Shown: in pieces, positions 12,670 to 26,450 of the stretch
How the letters are laid out: every line of letters starts with the position of its first letter
Numbering within the stretch: position 1 is the stretch's first letter
NCBI GenBank assembly: GCA_025617745.1
Contig: CM046863.1
Span: 11,972,273 to 12,036,272 of the forward strand
Length of the DNA: 64,000 bases
Direction: 5' to 3'
DNA from: Heliocidaris erythrogramma
Lineage: Eukaryota; Echinodermata; Echinoidea; Camarodonta; Echinometridae
Notes under the pieces: generated by a model
What the model was told of the DNA's origin: nothing
The model's database searches: none
What the model saw: the letters and a program-made list of their open reading frames with translations, nothing else
Made by a program: the position numbers and the translations under genes

Positions 12670-12728
<59 letters not shown>

Positions 12729-15700
12729 ATCTGCAATGTGGAATAATCTGTTGTTATCTGTGCAACATCACGACATGGTGCAGAGGGTTATTTCATTCAA
12801 AAAAGAGGGGGTTCCCATCTAACTTGGCTATTAAATGTGGATACACCCCCAGTCCTATCTTGGTAAACAGTTCTATCCACCCCTACCCCTTCCCCTATGC
12901 AACATGGAACAATCTGTGCAGTGTTACAACATGGTGCTGAGGGTTATTCCATTCACAAAGAGGGGGTTTCCACCTACCTTGACTATTGAATGAGGACACA
13001 TTTTCTCTAGTAAAGGGTTCTGCCCCCCCCCCCCCCCCCCCCCCCCCTCTACATGCAAAGTGGAATAATCTGTGCATTGTCAAAACAAGGTGCAGAGGGT
13101 TATTCCATTCACAAAGAGGGGGTTTCCACCTACCTTGACTATTGAAGGAGGACACACTTTCTCTAGAAAAGGGTTCTAGGCGATGGATCAAGTCATCCTC
13201 TACTACATACACACAAAGCAGAATAGCATGGGCATTGGGGAGAGAAGCAATGAAGAAATAAAGATGGGTGAAGAAATTAGTATGATGCAGGTATGCATTC
13301 ATGAGAAACCCCTGTTAGGTAAACATGGAACATTCCATCGGGAAAGGGAGCATGCAGTGGTTGGATCATTCCATTTAAAACTGGGGGGGGGGGGTTTCAT
13401 GATATCAATAAAGATAAAAGTATTAGTCTGTTATCACCAGTAGAGATATATACCATGCATAAAACCATAATAAAATTCAGTTTAGAAGCAAGGGGGTGAA
13501 AGAAATGTCACCAAAGTTATTTAAAGTATCATACAGAAGCAAGATAATTCCAAAGAAAAGGTTTTGCAAGGAAAAATATGCATAGTAAAATTGCAGTAAT
13601 AAGAAGATAAGTACGAACACTTTGTACTAAATGCATGTATACACACACCCACACATACAATGTACACACACATACAATGTACACACACATACATGTACCA
13701 TAATTCATAATTCTGTATACATGCAGATTTGATCAGTTTGCATATCAATTATATTTTTTCCAGTAAAAAAAACAGTAGGAAAAAGCCATCCTGGGCTCTA
13801 AATCTGTTTTTTATTATATGGCATATTCATATTAGCAAAGGCCTGACAAACAAACACTCATTGTACCATTCCTTCATACAATATATACATGCATTCATTT
13901 CTCAGAAAATGAACAAAAATTGTACAATAAACTTTAGATTCATAAACATATAAGTTGAGCAAGAGTTTTTAGATACATCCAGAAGATTTTTGAAATAAAA
14001 TTTAATGCTGATGAGTGACAGAAATATGCTTTGTTGATTGGACAAAAAATGCAGGAAAGAGTTGATAAGTATGAAATACTGAGAAGTCTTTTAAAGCCTC
14101 TTTCAGGTATGCCACAAGAAACTGCCGGGCCAAAATAAGCATTAGGGTAATTCCATAAATATGGGAGCCAATTTGTGACATTTTTGGTGTCCCTTTTACA
14201 TATGAAACCCACATGTTTGTGTGGCTCTGAGTAAATACACAAATAGTGCAGTACGATTGTAAGGTGATTCTAAGCATGACAATGCAACATTATGCTTGGA
14301 GATCACTTTACAATCTCACTCCGCTATTGGTGTTTTCATTATGAGCCATAAAAACATGTGGGTTTCATATGTAAAAGGGACACCAAAAATGTCACAAATT
14401 GGCTCCCTTATTTATGGAATTACCCATTAATGAAATGTCTGGAAGCAATTATAGGGAAAAGGTTGATCTTATCTAAATAAGAATTTGGTGTATACTGTCA
14501 GGTTTGGTATCATCAAAATGATAAGAAATCAACCCAAACTTGCTGAAAAGCACATGAACCACACACAGAAATGGGTATATGGGGCATGAATGTTTGGCCT
14601 GAACACTTCAGCTATTTTTCATTATATTTTGAATATAAGGGCATTTGAAGAGATATCCTTTTCAGGGTCTTTTCTACTATGATGTTCTTCCAAACTGACA
14701 TAAAAAAGGGAAGAAAGCTCACTCAATCTTCCCTATAATGATAAAGTTGAGTTCTGGTCACTCAATTACATCGTGAAAGAAACTGTCTAAAAGCTATTGG
14801 GAAAGGTTAATTATGTGTACACAAGGATTGGCATACATGAGGTTTTAGAAGCTACAATATGATAAGAAATTGACCCGATCTTGCTGAAAACACATACTCT
14901 GCACAAAGAAATGGGTATATGGGACTGCACAAACATGGGGCATGAATGTTCGACCGAACACTTCAGCTATTTCTTGTCGTATTTCAATTATGAGGTCATT
15001 TAAAGGGCAATCCTTTTCAGGGGACATTTTTACTATGATGTTCTTCCAAATTGACATAAAAATAATGAGATAGCTCACAAATTATTCTTCACTTTTCCCA
15101 GAACTCAACCTTCTCTTCAGAGAGCATATACTATTAACCCCCTACTTGAAGTGAATGGAACAGTCCAAGTCTGCACTAGAATTCATATATTAGAAGGATC
15201 CATATTGCTAAAAGGGGTATGCAAGTCACATTTAAGTTTCTTCCAACTTACAGCTCATAAGTGAAATGTTGCAGCATTTTTTTTTTCATCAACAATTGCG
15301 ATTCATTTATACGTTAAAAAGAAAAAAAAGAAGGGAAAATCAATCTGGTAAACCGTGGCATACATGTATGACAACGAGCCTTTAGTAAATAGTGCTTGAT
15401 ATATTTTTTTGAACACTGAGTGCAATATTTAATGCGCATTCAAGAAGATTATTTAAATAAAGTGTTAAATATATAGTAATCTTTGTATAGAATAGAGAGA
15501 ATAATGATATGATATAGAAAAGAAGTATATATAACCCCCTTTTTTACCTTTGGTTTTGGATCTATAATTTGCGTATGGATCCTCTGTAATCTCTTTTCTT
15601 TCTGTAGGTATGTTTACAAATCATGGAAGCAATTTTAATCATTTGCCTTTCTCTTTAATATGCATGATCAGATAAAACTGGACTCATTGCAACTATTTAT

Positions 15701-18700
15701 TAGAAAAAGAAAAAAAAACCCACAGCAAACAAACAGACAGTTCATGTCACTGCAAATATCTTTATACAGAGAGATAATTCATGGATGATTGTGACTAAGT
15801 ACTCTAATAACTACAATTACTACATAACCATTGGGGTGTTGCAAGAAAGTTGCAATCAATTGCAAATTGTAAAGCAAATTAGAACAACCATTCTGAATGG
15901 TTCAGGGTCTGCCCATTCAAGAAGATGGGCTTGCAACAATGATTTTGATTGGTCAGTACCGATCAGTTGCAACTTGCAATCAATCGCAACTTTCTTGCAA
16001 CACCCCATTAGACTGCTACCACCACCACCACCACTACTACTGCTACAGCAACTCCTACCACTATCACTACTACCACCACTATTTCTACTACTACTACTAC
16101 TACTACTATTACTACTAGCACCACTACTTCTACTACTACTACCACTATTACTACTACCACCACTACTCCTACCACTATCACTACTACCACCACTACTTCT
16201 ACTACTACTATTACTACTACTACTACTACTACTACTCCTACCACTATCACCACTACTTCTACTACTACTATTACTACTACTACTACTACTACTCCTACCA
16301 CTATCACTACTACCACCACTACTTCTACTACTACTACCACTATTACTACTACCACCACTACTCCTACCACTATCACTACTACCACCACTACTTCTACTAC
16401 TACTACCACTATTACTACTACCACCACTACTCCTACCACTATCACTACTACCACCACTGGCACTACTACTATTTATTCATATACTACGACATGTAAATAT
16501 GCTACTACTACCAGCTATCTATAATTATTACCAAGTACCATAACTACACTACACTGTGTGTCTACAATTCATTTAACTTGTACACATTTCTTTTATATGT
16601 AACTAGGCAGACATGTATAATAATAATGGCTGTTTCTTATATAGTGCCTTACCAGTTACAATGTTACTGACATGTTTACCCTGGTCACTGGATTCAATTG
16701 AGATTCTGCACATTACAGTGCACATTCTCCACTCCTCTGGGGAGCGTTCCAGCCAGTCGCCCGTTTCCAAGCGCGCACATGCCACAAGTACAACCACGAT
16801 CACCACCACAATCACTATCATCATCATCACCACGAACACCACTACATATTCAAACTATTTTCTTCTTCTGAATGTTCTTACCTGCACCAAAGTCCCTGTC
16901 CACCGATCTTTCATCATACATGGGGTGATGGGCGGGGGACATGTTGTAAGACTCATTGAAAGCGGATGGGGGCTCGTCACGATGGGTGTGGCTTAGCTCA
17001 GGGGCGGGTCTGGTAGGCTGGCTGATTTCGTTGGTGTCGTTTCCTGGAAATGACAAAGTAAAAGGTATGATCATTAGATCAAAGCTAACCCAAGCTAGAT
17101 GTACTCCTAGGATTTAGGAATAAACATCTTTATTTGTCTCACATGATGATCACCATCACCTCAAACATCTTCATGATTATTTTCACTATTAAAATCATCA
17201 CCACCACTGCCATCATCATCATCACCATCATCATCACCATCATCATCACCATCACGATCCTACTCACTGTGTCGTTGCACCATGCTAGTCCTCCTCTGGA
17301 GTTCACTTTTACACCCACTAGCATGACCATCCCACTATCATCATCAATATCACATCTATAACCCTCATCATCAATATTACAACAACCACCACCGTCATCA
17401 TCAAGACACGCATCATCATCACCATCTCTACCTTAAATCCCCTCAATCACCACAGTCACTAAATATCATCAATATCGCCAGTAACACCATCATCAGCATC
17501 AGCAACACCACTTCACCATCCTCATCCCTATCGCTTCATCTCCATCATGCCACTATAACAACCTGCACCATCACCATCAGCACCATTGCTTCAACTCACT
17601 GTGCCGTTGCACCGTGTTTGTCCTGCTCTGCGGCTCCATCATACCACTATAACAACCTACACCATCACCATCAACACCATTGCTTCAACTCACTGTGCCG
17701 TTGCACCGTGTTTGTCCTGCTCTGCGGCTCACTCTTACTCTCGCTGGCGGTAGGCGGCAGGGAACCGTCTACCATAGTTTTTCTGGGAAGCGTCGTGAAG
17801 GTGCTTGAAGCGTGGAAGAACTTCTCCTCCCAGCCGTCCTTCTTGTACTGAGGTCTCAGGTCCTTGTAGGACCACATGGCGTGTAGCACCTACATTCATG
17901 TCAAGAATATGTTAGTAGTTATACACCAAACTTGAACTTTGGCATTCAAGAGCTACATCTACCACGGCAATTTGTGTTGAACCAAAAGGCAGCTGTGTGT
18001 GCAAGGATTTAAGATGGAAGTCAGTGAGTGCGCTTCCTAGGCAGAAGGAGATGGCCTTGACCAGCGATTAGGGGTCCCTTTTTATAACATTTTGAAACTT
18101 AATCACAACTCGTGGACGGAACATCGACATCTGTCACATTCATCTTTTGATACGAGAGGAACAATATGAGTAAATATTGAACAAGTTTCATTCTTCTTTC
18201 CTTTTTGCTACACGTACCAGAACTAACGACGAACCTTGACCCTGAATGATGAGACAAAATCTATTTCTTGCTCTCAGCAGCCAAAGGTCCCATCTTTCTT
18301 ACTGAAGACAAATAATGGTTGAATGATAACCAGAGGGGTGTTGACTCTTTGAAACATGCACCTTTTTTGTTTTCTTGGATGAAATATTTTTGAGACGTAC
18401 CTGATACGCTGCTTTGATGACGGAAGCAGGGTAGGCACCGTTGGCCTTGGTGAGGGATACAAGACGCTCTATACCAGATGCACTACGGAGAGACCTACAG
18501 GTGAAAGACACAAGAAAATATAAAGATATTACAGTTTCGCTATAAATACCTATCTAAAATTAGACTAAACGATTGAATCATTCATTAGGTAATAGGGGAA
18601 GCTCCGCTGGCCTTGGTGAGGGATACAAGACGTTCTATACCTGATGCACTGCGCAGAGACCTATGGGTGATACAGATGAGAAAATATAAATGACATCACC

Positions 18701-21700
18701 TGTATATGTCTTTCTCTTTTGTTTCACTTTCAAAAATAAAATTCTTGGTAAACAATCTTTCTGAAGTGTTGAGGATAGCAGCAACATTTCTTTTTTCCTT
18801 CTCTCCCTCTCTGTGCTGATGGAAAAAAGATGGGGGGGGGGGTTCCACCTTGCTTCAAGTTCACTTTAATAAAACAGACAAATCAGAGAACAGATCAGTG
18901 AATCCCGTACAGGGTTTTTTTTTTAATGCACATTTTAAAAGTTGCGATCGATCAAACACTGGTAATTATCTCTTTTTGTTTGTCTCTCTTAGGTAAATCT
19001 TTAAGTCTCTCCATGTCTTACTTAGCATTTTCTTGGTTCTTGGTGACCAGCTCTGCCATGGTGTTTAGTACGGCCACGACGCCCTCATTGGTGATATCCT
19101 TAGCCGATCTTCGGCCGCTAGCTGAGCTGGGTAGACGCTCTACCAGATCCTGCATGCCATACTTGCCTATTGGACAGAAAGATGCACATAACATTTATCT
19201 TTTAGTGCTACATTGTTGTAATAGAATGTAATGTCTTTGAAAACAATATACCGGTACATGTTAGGAACTTTGTCGGAAAGTTAAAATTATGGCTAATTTT
19301 GATAAAAAACAATGATTTTGAACCTCTCAATGCATTGCCAATAAATAGATTTTTATGCCTCCGCCCACCGAAGGTGGGTGCCGGAGGCATTATGTTTTCG
19401 GGTTGTCCGTCCGTCCGTCCGTCCCACTTCTCATTACAGTGATATCTGAAGAATCATTTGAGGTAGGAACCTCAAACTTGGTACTAGTATGTATCGCCAT
19501 ACGAAGATGAACTGATTAGATTTTGGGGTAAGTAGGTCAAAGGTCAGAGGTCACAGAGGTCAATTTACATGAAATTACATGAAATTACATGAAATTACTG
19601 GTTTCTAGCACCGTTACCGCGATTTCTGAAGAACTGTTTCAGGTAAGAACTTCAAACTTGGTACCAGTATGTATCCGACAGAAAGAGGAACTGATTAGAT
19701 TTTGGGGTAGTTTTACATTGTTATCACCATATCTCAACTAATTTGTATTCATGACTAGGAGGAGATAAGTTGGGTTATAAGGTGTAAGGTCAAATGTCAA
19801 AGAGGTCAGGCAACATGTAATAAGCCAGTTCGGGGTTAGCGCATGGTACAAATGACCCCAAATATCCACAGATATTTTAGACATGGAGGGTCCCTTTATG
19901 TGCACTTCAGAAAAATAACTCTGGGAGTGATAGAGGTGCCTCATGAATAGCTTTTGTTTCCCCCTTTAAAAAGAATACTTCCACCTGGATATCATGGAAT
20001 GCACCATTAGTGCATAATTGAATAATGATTACATGACATTCATGAGCACATATCGAATATTAGTGTCAGTGGGTTTTTAGAATTTGGTACAGATGACCTT
20101 TATCTGCTCATGCTCAGATTGCATCCCCGAAGTGGCTTATTAGAGGCTTTTATTCTGGTTATCACAATATTTCAAGAGCAGTTTGAGCCATCAACTGAAT
20201 TTAGGCGGAGGCATATAGGAGACGCAGTCGCATTCATCTTGTTAAAACTTATTATCGTTTTGAAAATTCCTGGCATCAAACGAAATATGGTCATGCAACA
20301 AAAATGGACATAGTGTGTGCAGAAATGTTTGCTCTTTCTTCTCATACATCTGGTATATTTTTAGGGCGTTGAATCAAAAGTCATTGAGCCAAACCACAAA
20401 ATGTGGAGTGAAAGGGTTAAATATAAAGAATGCGGACAAGCAAAATTGCCTTGTTATAACGAAAGCTTGCTACAGTAGTGTTCTTCACGAAGAGGACCAA
20501 CATTATATCTTTCCTCGCCATTCACTCTTGTCTTTTCCCTTTAACCTCTAGACTACTGAATTCTCTTATTCGCAGAAGGGGTAATACAGGAGCCACCCAG
20601 TTCCTGTAGTCAATGGCTTAATATGCTTCAGAACTTCCCACATACAGTTAACTCTGAATAAGTTGAATCTGTTGGGACTGCAAAATATAGTTCGACTTAT
20701 GCAAAATTTGACATACATGTATATGTAGGAAGCGTAAACATCACAAGTTATTGCATAGTCTGGTCAAAAAAATTGATTTGACTTCGGCAAAATCTGACCT
20801 CTGCGACTTCCGAGTTATGCAGAGTTAACTGTACTATTCTTCTACTTTATTTGATTATTTCCGTCTCTCCTACCATATCAGCTCGTTAGTTGTTAACCAA
20901 TTAAAACCTTGCACTGATTGGGGTTTGCGGAAAAATGTGTGTTTTAGCAAAATCAAATTGTTTCCAACTGGTAAACAAACTCATTCTTACCGATGAGGTC
21001 CTTATTCCTTGGGTCCATGGCCAGGTTGCGGAGAGCCTTAGCAACGGCTACCATGACCCGGTCATTCTTCATCCTCAGCAATTCAACCAAGATTGGTAAA
21101 CCTTTCTCTTTCCTCATCTCAGCTCGGATGTACATTGCCCACTGAAGAAAATGGGAAGGAAAAAAGAAAAAAATACAAATGTACTGCAAAATATTTAAAA
21201 TATGTAAAATGGGGGGGGGGGGGGGGGGCACCCAACTTATTTGGTCAATGAATGCAAGTTAACTAGGCTAGCGATTTGGGCATACGTGCAAACCTTCTAG
21301 AGCAAAAAGTATGATTATCTTGAGGCAATATGAGGAATACACTGAATGTTTTTTACACATAATTTTTCTGCAAAAGAGAGGAATCTAGGGCTGATTACAT
21401 TAGTGTGAATGTCACAAAGTAGGAATAAATTCCTTCAAAAAATTATAAATGGTTGGCAGCTTTGGAGGGGTCATATCATATTCTTTTCTCCTCCCTCTCT
21501 CTTTCCATTCTCTGTTTCTCTTTTCTTTGATTCCCATGGCTACACCACTATCAGGACTGGTGTATTCCTTTACGACACCCTAGATTTTATCAAAGAGAGC
21601 CCTTTACCAAAACAATATTTATCTTCTGATTCAGAATGTTGTGCCACAATGACGAGAAATCACACATGAGGCAAGAATTTCAGCAGAGAGGAATCGCCTT

Positions 21701-24700
21701 TATTCTGTGCAAGTAACCCACCTGCCATTCGCCAGCTGTAACGTTCTGTATCGTACCAGCAGCTGCTTCCAGTGATGCTGCTCTGGAACACTCTGAGAGT
21801 ACTATGAGATATGGGTTGACGATGCTTGGCTGCCAAAGCTTCTCAACGCCTCGAACGTCCTTCTTCAAGTTTGGGATGGGCTGAGAAGGGTTCCATGTGC
21901 CGGTTTTACTGCAAGAAGGGAAGAAGCGTACATAAAACATCAATTCAAGTGCAAGCATTAGGCTTTAGTTTAGCTATCACAACTCTGATAGTTCAAGTAG
22001 ACATGGATTGACAATGATTGGTTGACAATGATTGGTTGACGATGCTTGGCTGCCACAGCTCCTTAATCCATTGACTATTGAATTCACTCATACCCAAAGG
22101 CTTAATACAGGGGCCAGTCGGTTCCCCTAGGCAATGGGTTAACCCTTTCAGGACAGGAACATTTTCATAGCTAAATTGATCACATTTTGTTCTTCAAATT
22201 GGCAACAATAATATTTTTCTTTTAGTGCTACATGCTTCTAATTAGGTGTCATGTCTGAAAAAAATATACATGGTTAGTTATTTTGTCAAAAAGTTTTAAA
22301 AATTGCCAATTTAGAGAAAAAAAACCAATGATTTTGAATCTCTCAATGTGTTGCCAATTTATGGATTTTTAAAGCTTATTCTTGTTTTAAAAATTCCTGG
22401 CATCAAACGCAATATGGTCATGCAACGAAAATGGACATAGTGTGTGCAGAAATTTTTGCTCTTTCTACTCATGCATCTAGTATATTTTTCAGAGCTCTGA
22501 ATCAAAAGTTATTGAGCCACACAATTGTCTTGAAAGGGTTAACAGTTTTAATGTCCTCTTTCAAGTTAAGGATGGGCTGGGAAGGGTTCCAAGTGCTGGT
22601 TTTACTACAAGAGGAGAACAAACGTACATGGAAAATGGATCCCTGGGCAAATATCACCAAGTTTGTTGAGCTTACTTAGATACTGATATGATGCTAAAAG
22701 CTTTCAAGGAATTTCTTATTTCCTTCTTTCAGTTAGGGATGGACATGGGGGTGTTTTATGCCAGTTTTACTGGCAGATAGGAACAGTGTACATGTACATA
22801 CAAAATTAATGTCATTAAAACAGATGTAAAAAATACTGGCATGAGTGTACATTGTACCACATTTCTATGATTAGATGAAATATTTACCAACCAAGTTCCA
22901 AGTCCTCAATCTACAAACAAAATAAAGATCTACGAGGTATTAAATGTACACGTTGACTGCATAAAGGGAATACATGCTACTGAACAAGGTCTATCAATTA
23001 AACCATTATTAAACAAGATAGCAATATGAACTCACCCCGCTGTGCCGTTAGAAGCTAACTGAGCATCTTTCTTCTTACTCCCACCAAAACAGATCAGAGA
23101 ACCGCTTTGTGGACCTGGTCAGAGTTTCAAAAAAAGAGGGAAAATGAAGAAACAATAACAAAACTCCAATGAAGAAGCTCAGACGGTAGTGACAGATAGG
23201 TACATGTAGTAAAGTAATTCTCAATAAGTTACAGGCTTTGGTCTATCAACAGAACAAAAAGGGGACTGCAACCGTCACACCTAGAGTGTATACAATGTAT
23301 GCATAATAGAGACCAAACAATGCGGCAGTCCAGGGTTTCGATCCATGGTGATTACAGCGTTAACCCGTTGACTGCCGAGTTCTCTTTATTCCCACACATG
23401 GTAACAGGTAATGCGAATGACAGAAATGCGTGAAGACACAGGATCTCAAAGGTACTTGCTGAGAAATCTGTTGGATGTACAGAACCGGCCTGGCCAGAAA
23501 ATACATGAAAAAATGGGCAACGGTTTGTGTTGGCAGTTTGTCAGGAGTCCCCCCTGAGTCATAAAAAATAATACAGTGCAGCATAATGCGACTATCAAAA
23601 CTGAATGACAAGCACTATCAAAACCTAATCCAAGAGGAAGATTAGAAAAAAAGTAGAACAAAAGAAAAATGACTTACTCTTTTTCTGTTGTGATTTTGGT
23701 AGAGTATCGGGGAAGGTGGAGGGTGTGCTGCGTAGAGGGATGGCATCAGGATGGTTGGCTTCGTTGGCGATACGGAACGTCAGGTTTCTTAAGATGCAAA
23801 GGGTATTCTCCACCACCTGAAAACAGAGATAAGATCATGCAACTGGTCAGCTTCACCTCATAGTAACCAAATCTGTTTGTATCTTGCAGATGGATGTTTT
23901 CATTGTAAAGGTTTTATAAATAAGGAAAGTATTCATCAATTTTTGTTCCCATAGATTTTTCAGTTTTTACTTAAACCAGAACTTTTTTTTTCACCAGTTT
24001 TGGAAGTACATGTAAATGGAATGAGTGAGCAATTTTCTAATACCCTCGTCACACTTAACCAAACCAAAAGCACTAATCAACAAATTATTGGACAATAAAC
24101 ATTGAAGTCAGTTTACAACCTGTTGCGAGCCTACTAGTTGGAGGAAAGGCCAAATTGGAACAAATCGTACATGTAGTAATGTCTGAACAGTCCCAAGATT
24201 GTCTACGATTTCAAACCGATTTGGCCCTCATTCTGTGTAGAAGGCTTCCTATTCTTCCTATTACTGTTCAGAACCTCAATCAGGAAGATTTTATTTCCTT
24301 AAATGTCCACACTGGAGGCTTTTGCGATTTATTTCCCAAATCGGAGCGCAGTGGATCGTATGTAGCTTTCGGTGGGCTTAAATGCATTGTTGTGATGCTC
24401 ACCTGATTATCCATGTCACTGTTCCTCATTGAAGAGCTGAGTACATGTAGTAGACTGTCTACCAGCCCTTCACATTCCCTCATCCGATGTCTTGCTTCTA
24501 TACCTCCTGAACTCACATTCCTGCAGAAGAGAAAGAATTAAATTAAGAGACTGGTGCAGAAAGCTAAATAAGGCAATCCCTCTCTACATGGAGAGGAGGT
24601 ACCATGCTTTGACCAGCCTTTCTGGGGTTTTGCAGTGTTCGATTCATAATTTTTCAAAACAAACAATATCATAAGAGGAACTTCGAATCCATCAATTCCA

Positions 24701-26419
24701 AATATGCGCGTCACAATAATCAGACTTCAATTAATAATTGCCAAGAGAAACAATGATTTAAGATGAACTTCTTACCAGTTGATTTCAAATATGCACGTCA
24801 TAAACGACTTTTTCAATGAAAACAGTCTTCTTTATACAGAATGACATACATATAACACTAGGCAAAATTGAGGCTTCATGTACATGTACGTTTAATGATT
24901 TTGTAAGGGTTTGGAAAAATGGATTACTGAAGTGACAATAACATAATTCATCTCTTTATTTATTTCTAAACTTAACCAACCAATACCATTGTACCATAAA
25001 GAAGGTGATGTGGTCTAGAGGATAATCCACAGGTCTGTGGTTCAAAAAGTACAGGGTTCAAGTCCCGGCCACGGTACTAACGTCCTTTGCCAAGATGGCA
25101 ATCTGCAATTTGCTGCACTCAACCCAGGTGAGTGATTTGGGTTCCAGTACGAAAACGCCAGAGCTTTATCGGGGCAGAGGGGCTATTAGCCCAGGTAAAA
25201 ATTTTCAAAGCTCTTTAGAAGTGCATACAGACTTGTAACATGATATAAGCTATATGATTACAGATTATTACTGTTATTTCTATTATCATTATTTTAAAAT
25301 CTGAACACGTAGCAAGAAGGTTCCTGTAATTGCTACCAGTGATCCATCTAACATCTTACCTCAAGCATCCAGTAGAATTGATAAAGGTCTTTGTCCAAGG
25401 CTCATCCGCAGCCTTGAAAGGACTGTTGCCACTAGGCTTCCATCCAGATTCTGGGATTAATACATTGTTCACCAGTACAGCGAGAGCATCCTCCATTATA
25501 GTCTTCTTCAAAGGCTGGTGAATGAATAATGCAGGTATATGATGAAAAAGTTTATCGTTGTGACCGAATGAGTGTGACCGAATGAGGGAAATCAAATGTT
25601 GGTAAATCGTAGGCCATGTGTTTGTGAAACTACAAAAATTACAGCAATTCCATTTTCATTCTATAAATGAAGAAGCATGTAAACATGTAACTTAGTATTA
25701 ATAACATCAAAATAAAACCATTAGACAAAGGAGGAAAATCCTTGATTTTAAGTTCATGTACATCACAAAGGTCGGATATGTTCTCATGGTAATAATGAAC
25801 TTGTAAATTTTGAGAATGGGGAATTCTAATGTTAAAAACCATCAGCCAGGAGGACGAAGGGGTAACATAAATTACCTCTGATGAGCTGAGATTCCATAAA
25901 GTCCCTGCAGCAAGATCTTTGGTCTGTTGAAAAGACAGAAACATAATAGTTACAAGAAGGGCTGGCAAAACTATCACTGCTATCATCACTATCTTATCAC
26001 CAAGCACTACCAACATCATCATTAACACCATCATCATTAACATCATCATCAAAATCATCACCACCACCATCGTTATCATCACCATCATCATACTCATCAT
26101 CACGATTACCACTATTATCATCATCATCATCATCATCATCACCACCACCATCACCATCATCATCACCACCACCATCACCATCATCATCACCACCACCATC
26201 ATCATCATCACCACCATCATCATCACCACCACCATCATCATCATCACCACCATCACCATCATCACCATCATCATCACCATCACCATCATCATCACCATCA
26301 TCACCACCACCATCACCATCATCATCACCACCACCATCATCACCACCATCATCACCATCATCACCACCACCATCACCATCATCATCACCACCACCATCAC
26401 CATCATCATCACCACCACC

Positions 26420-26450
<31 letters not shown>

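Noticed and set aside
15785..16543. 252-codon leucine-rich open frame and the opposite valine-rich frame
   Set aside because: Both are translations of the (TAC/CAC/TTC)n array; composition follows the triplets and no other evidence supports a gene.
25010..25082. Functional tRNA gene
   Set aside because: A and B boxes are present, but stems do not form a cloverleaf, and it is joined to a SINE body and tail.
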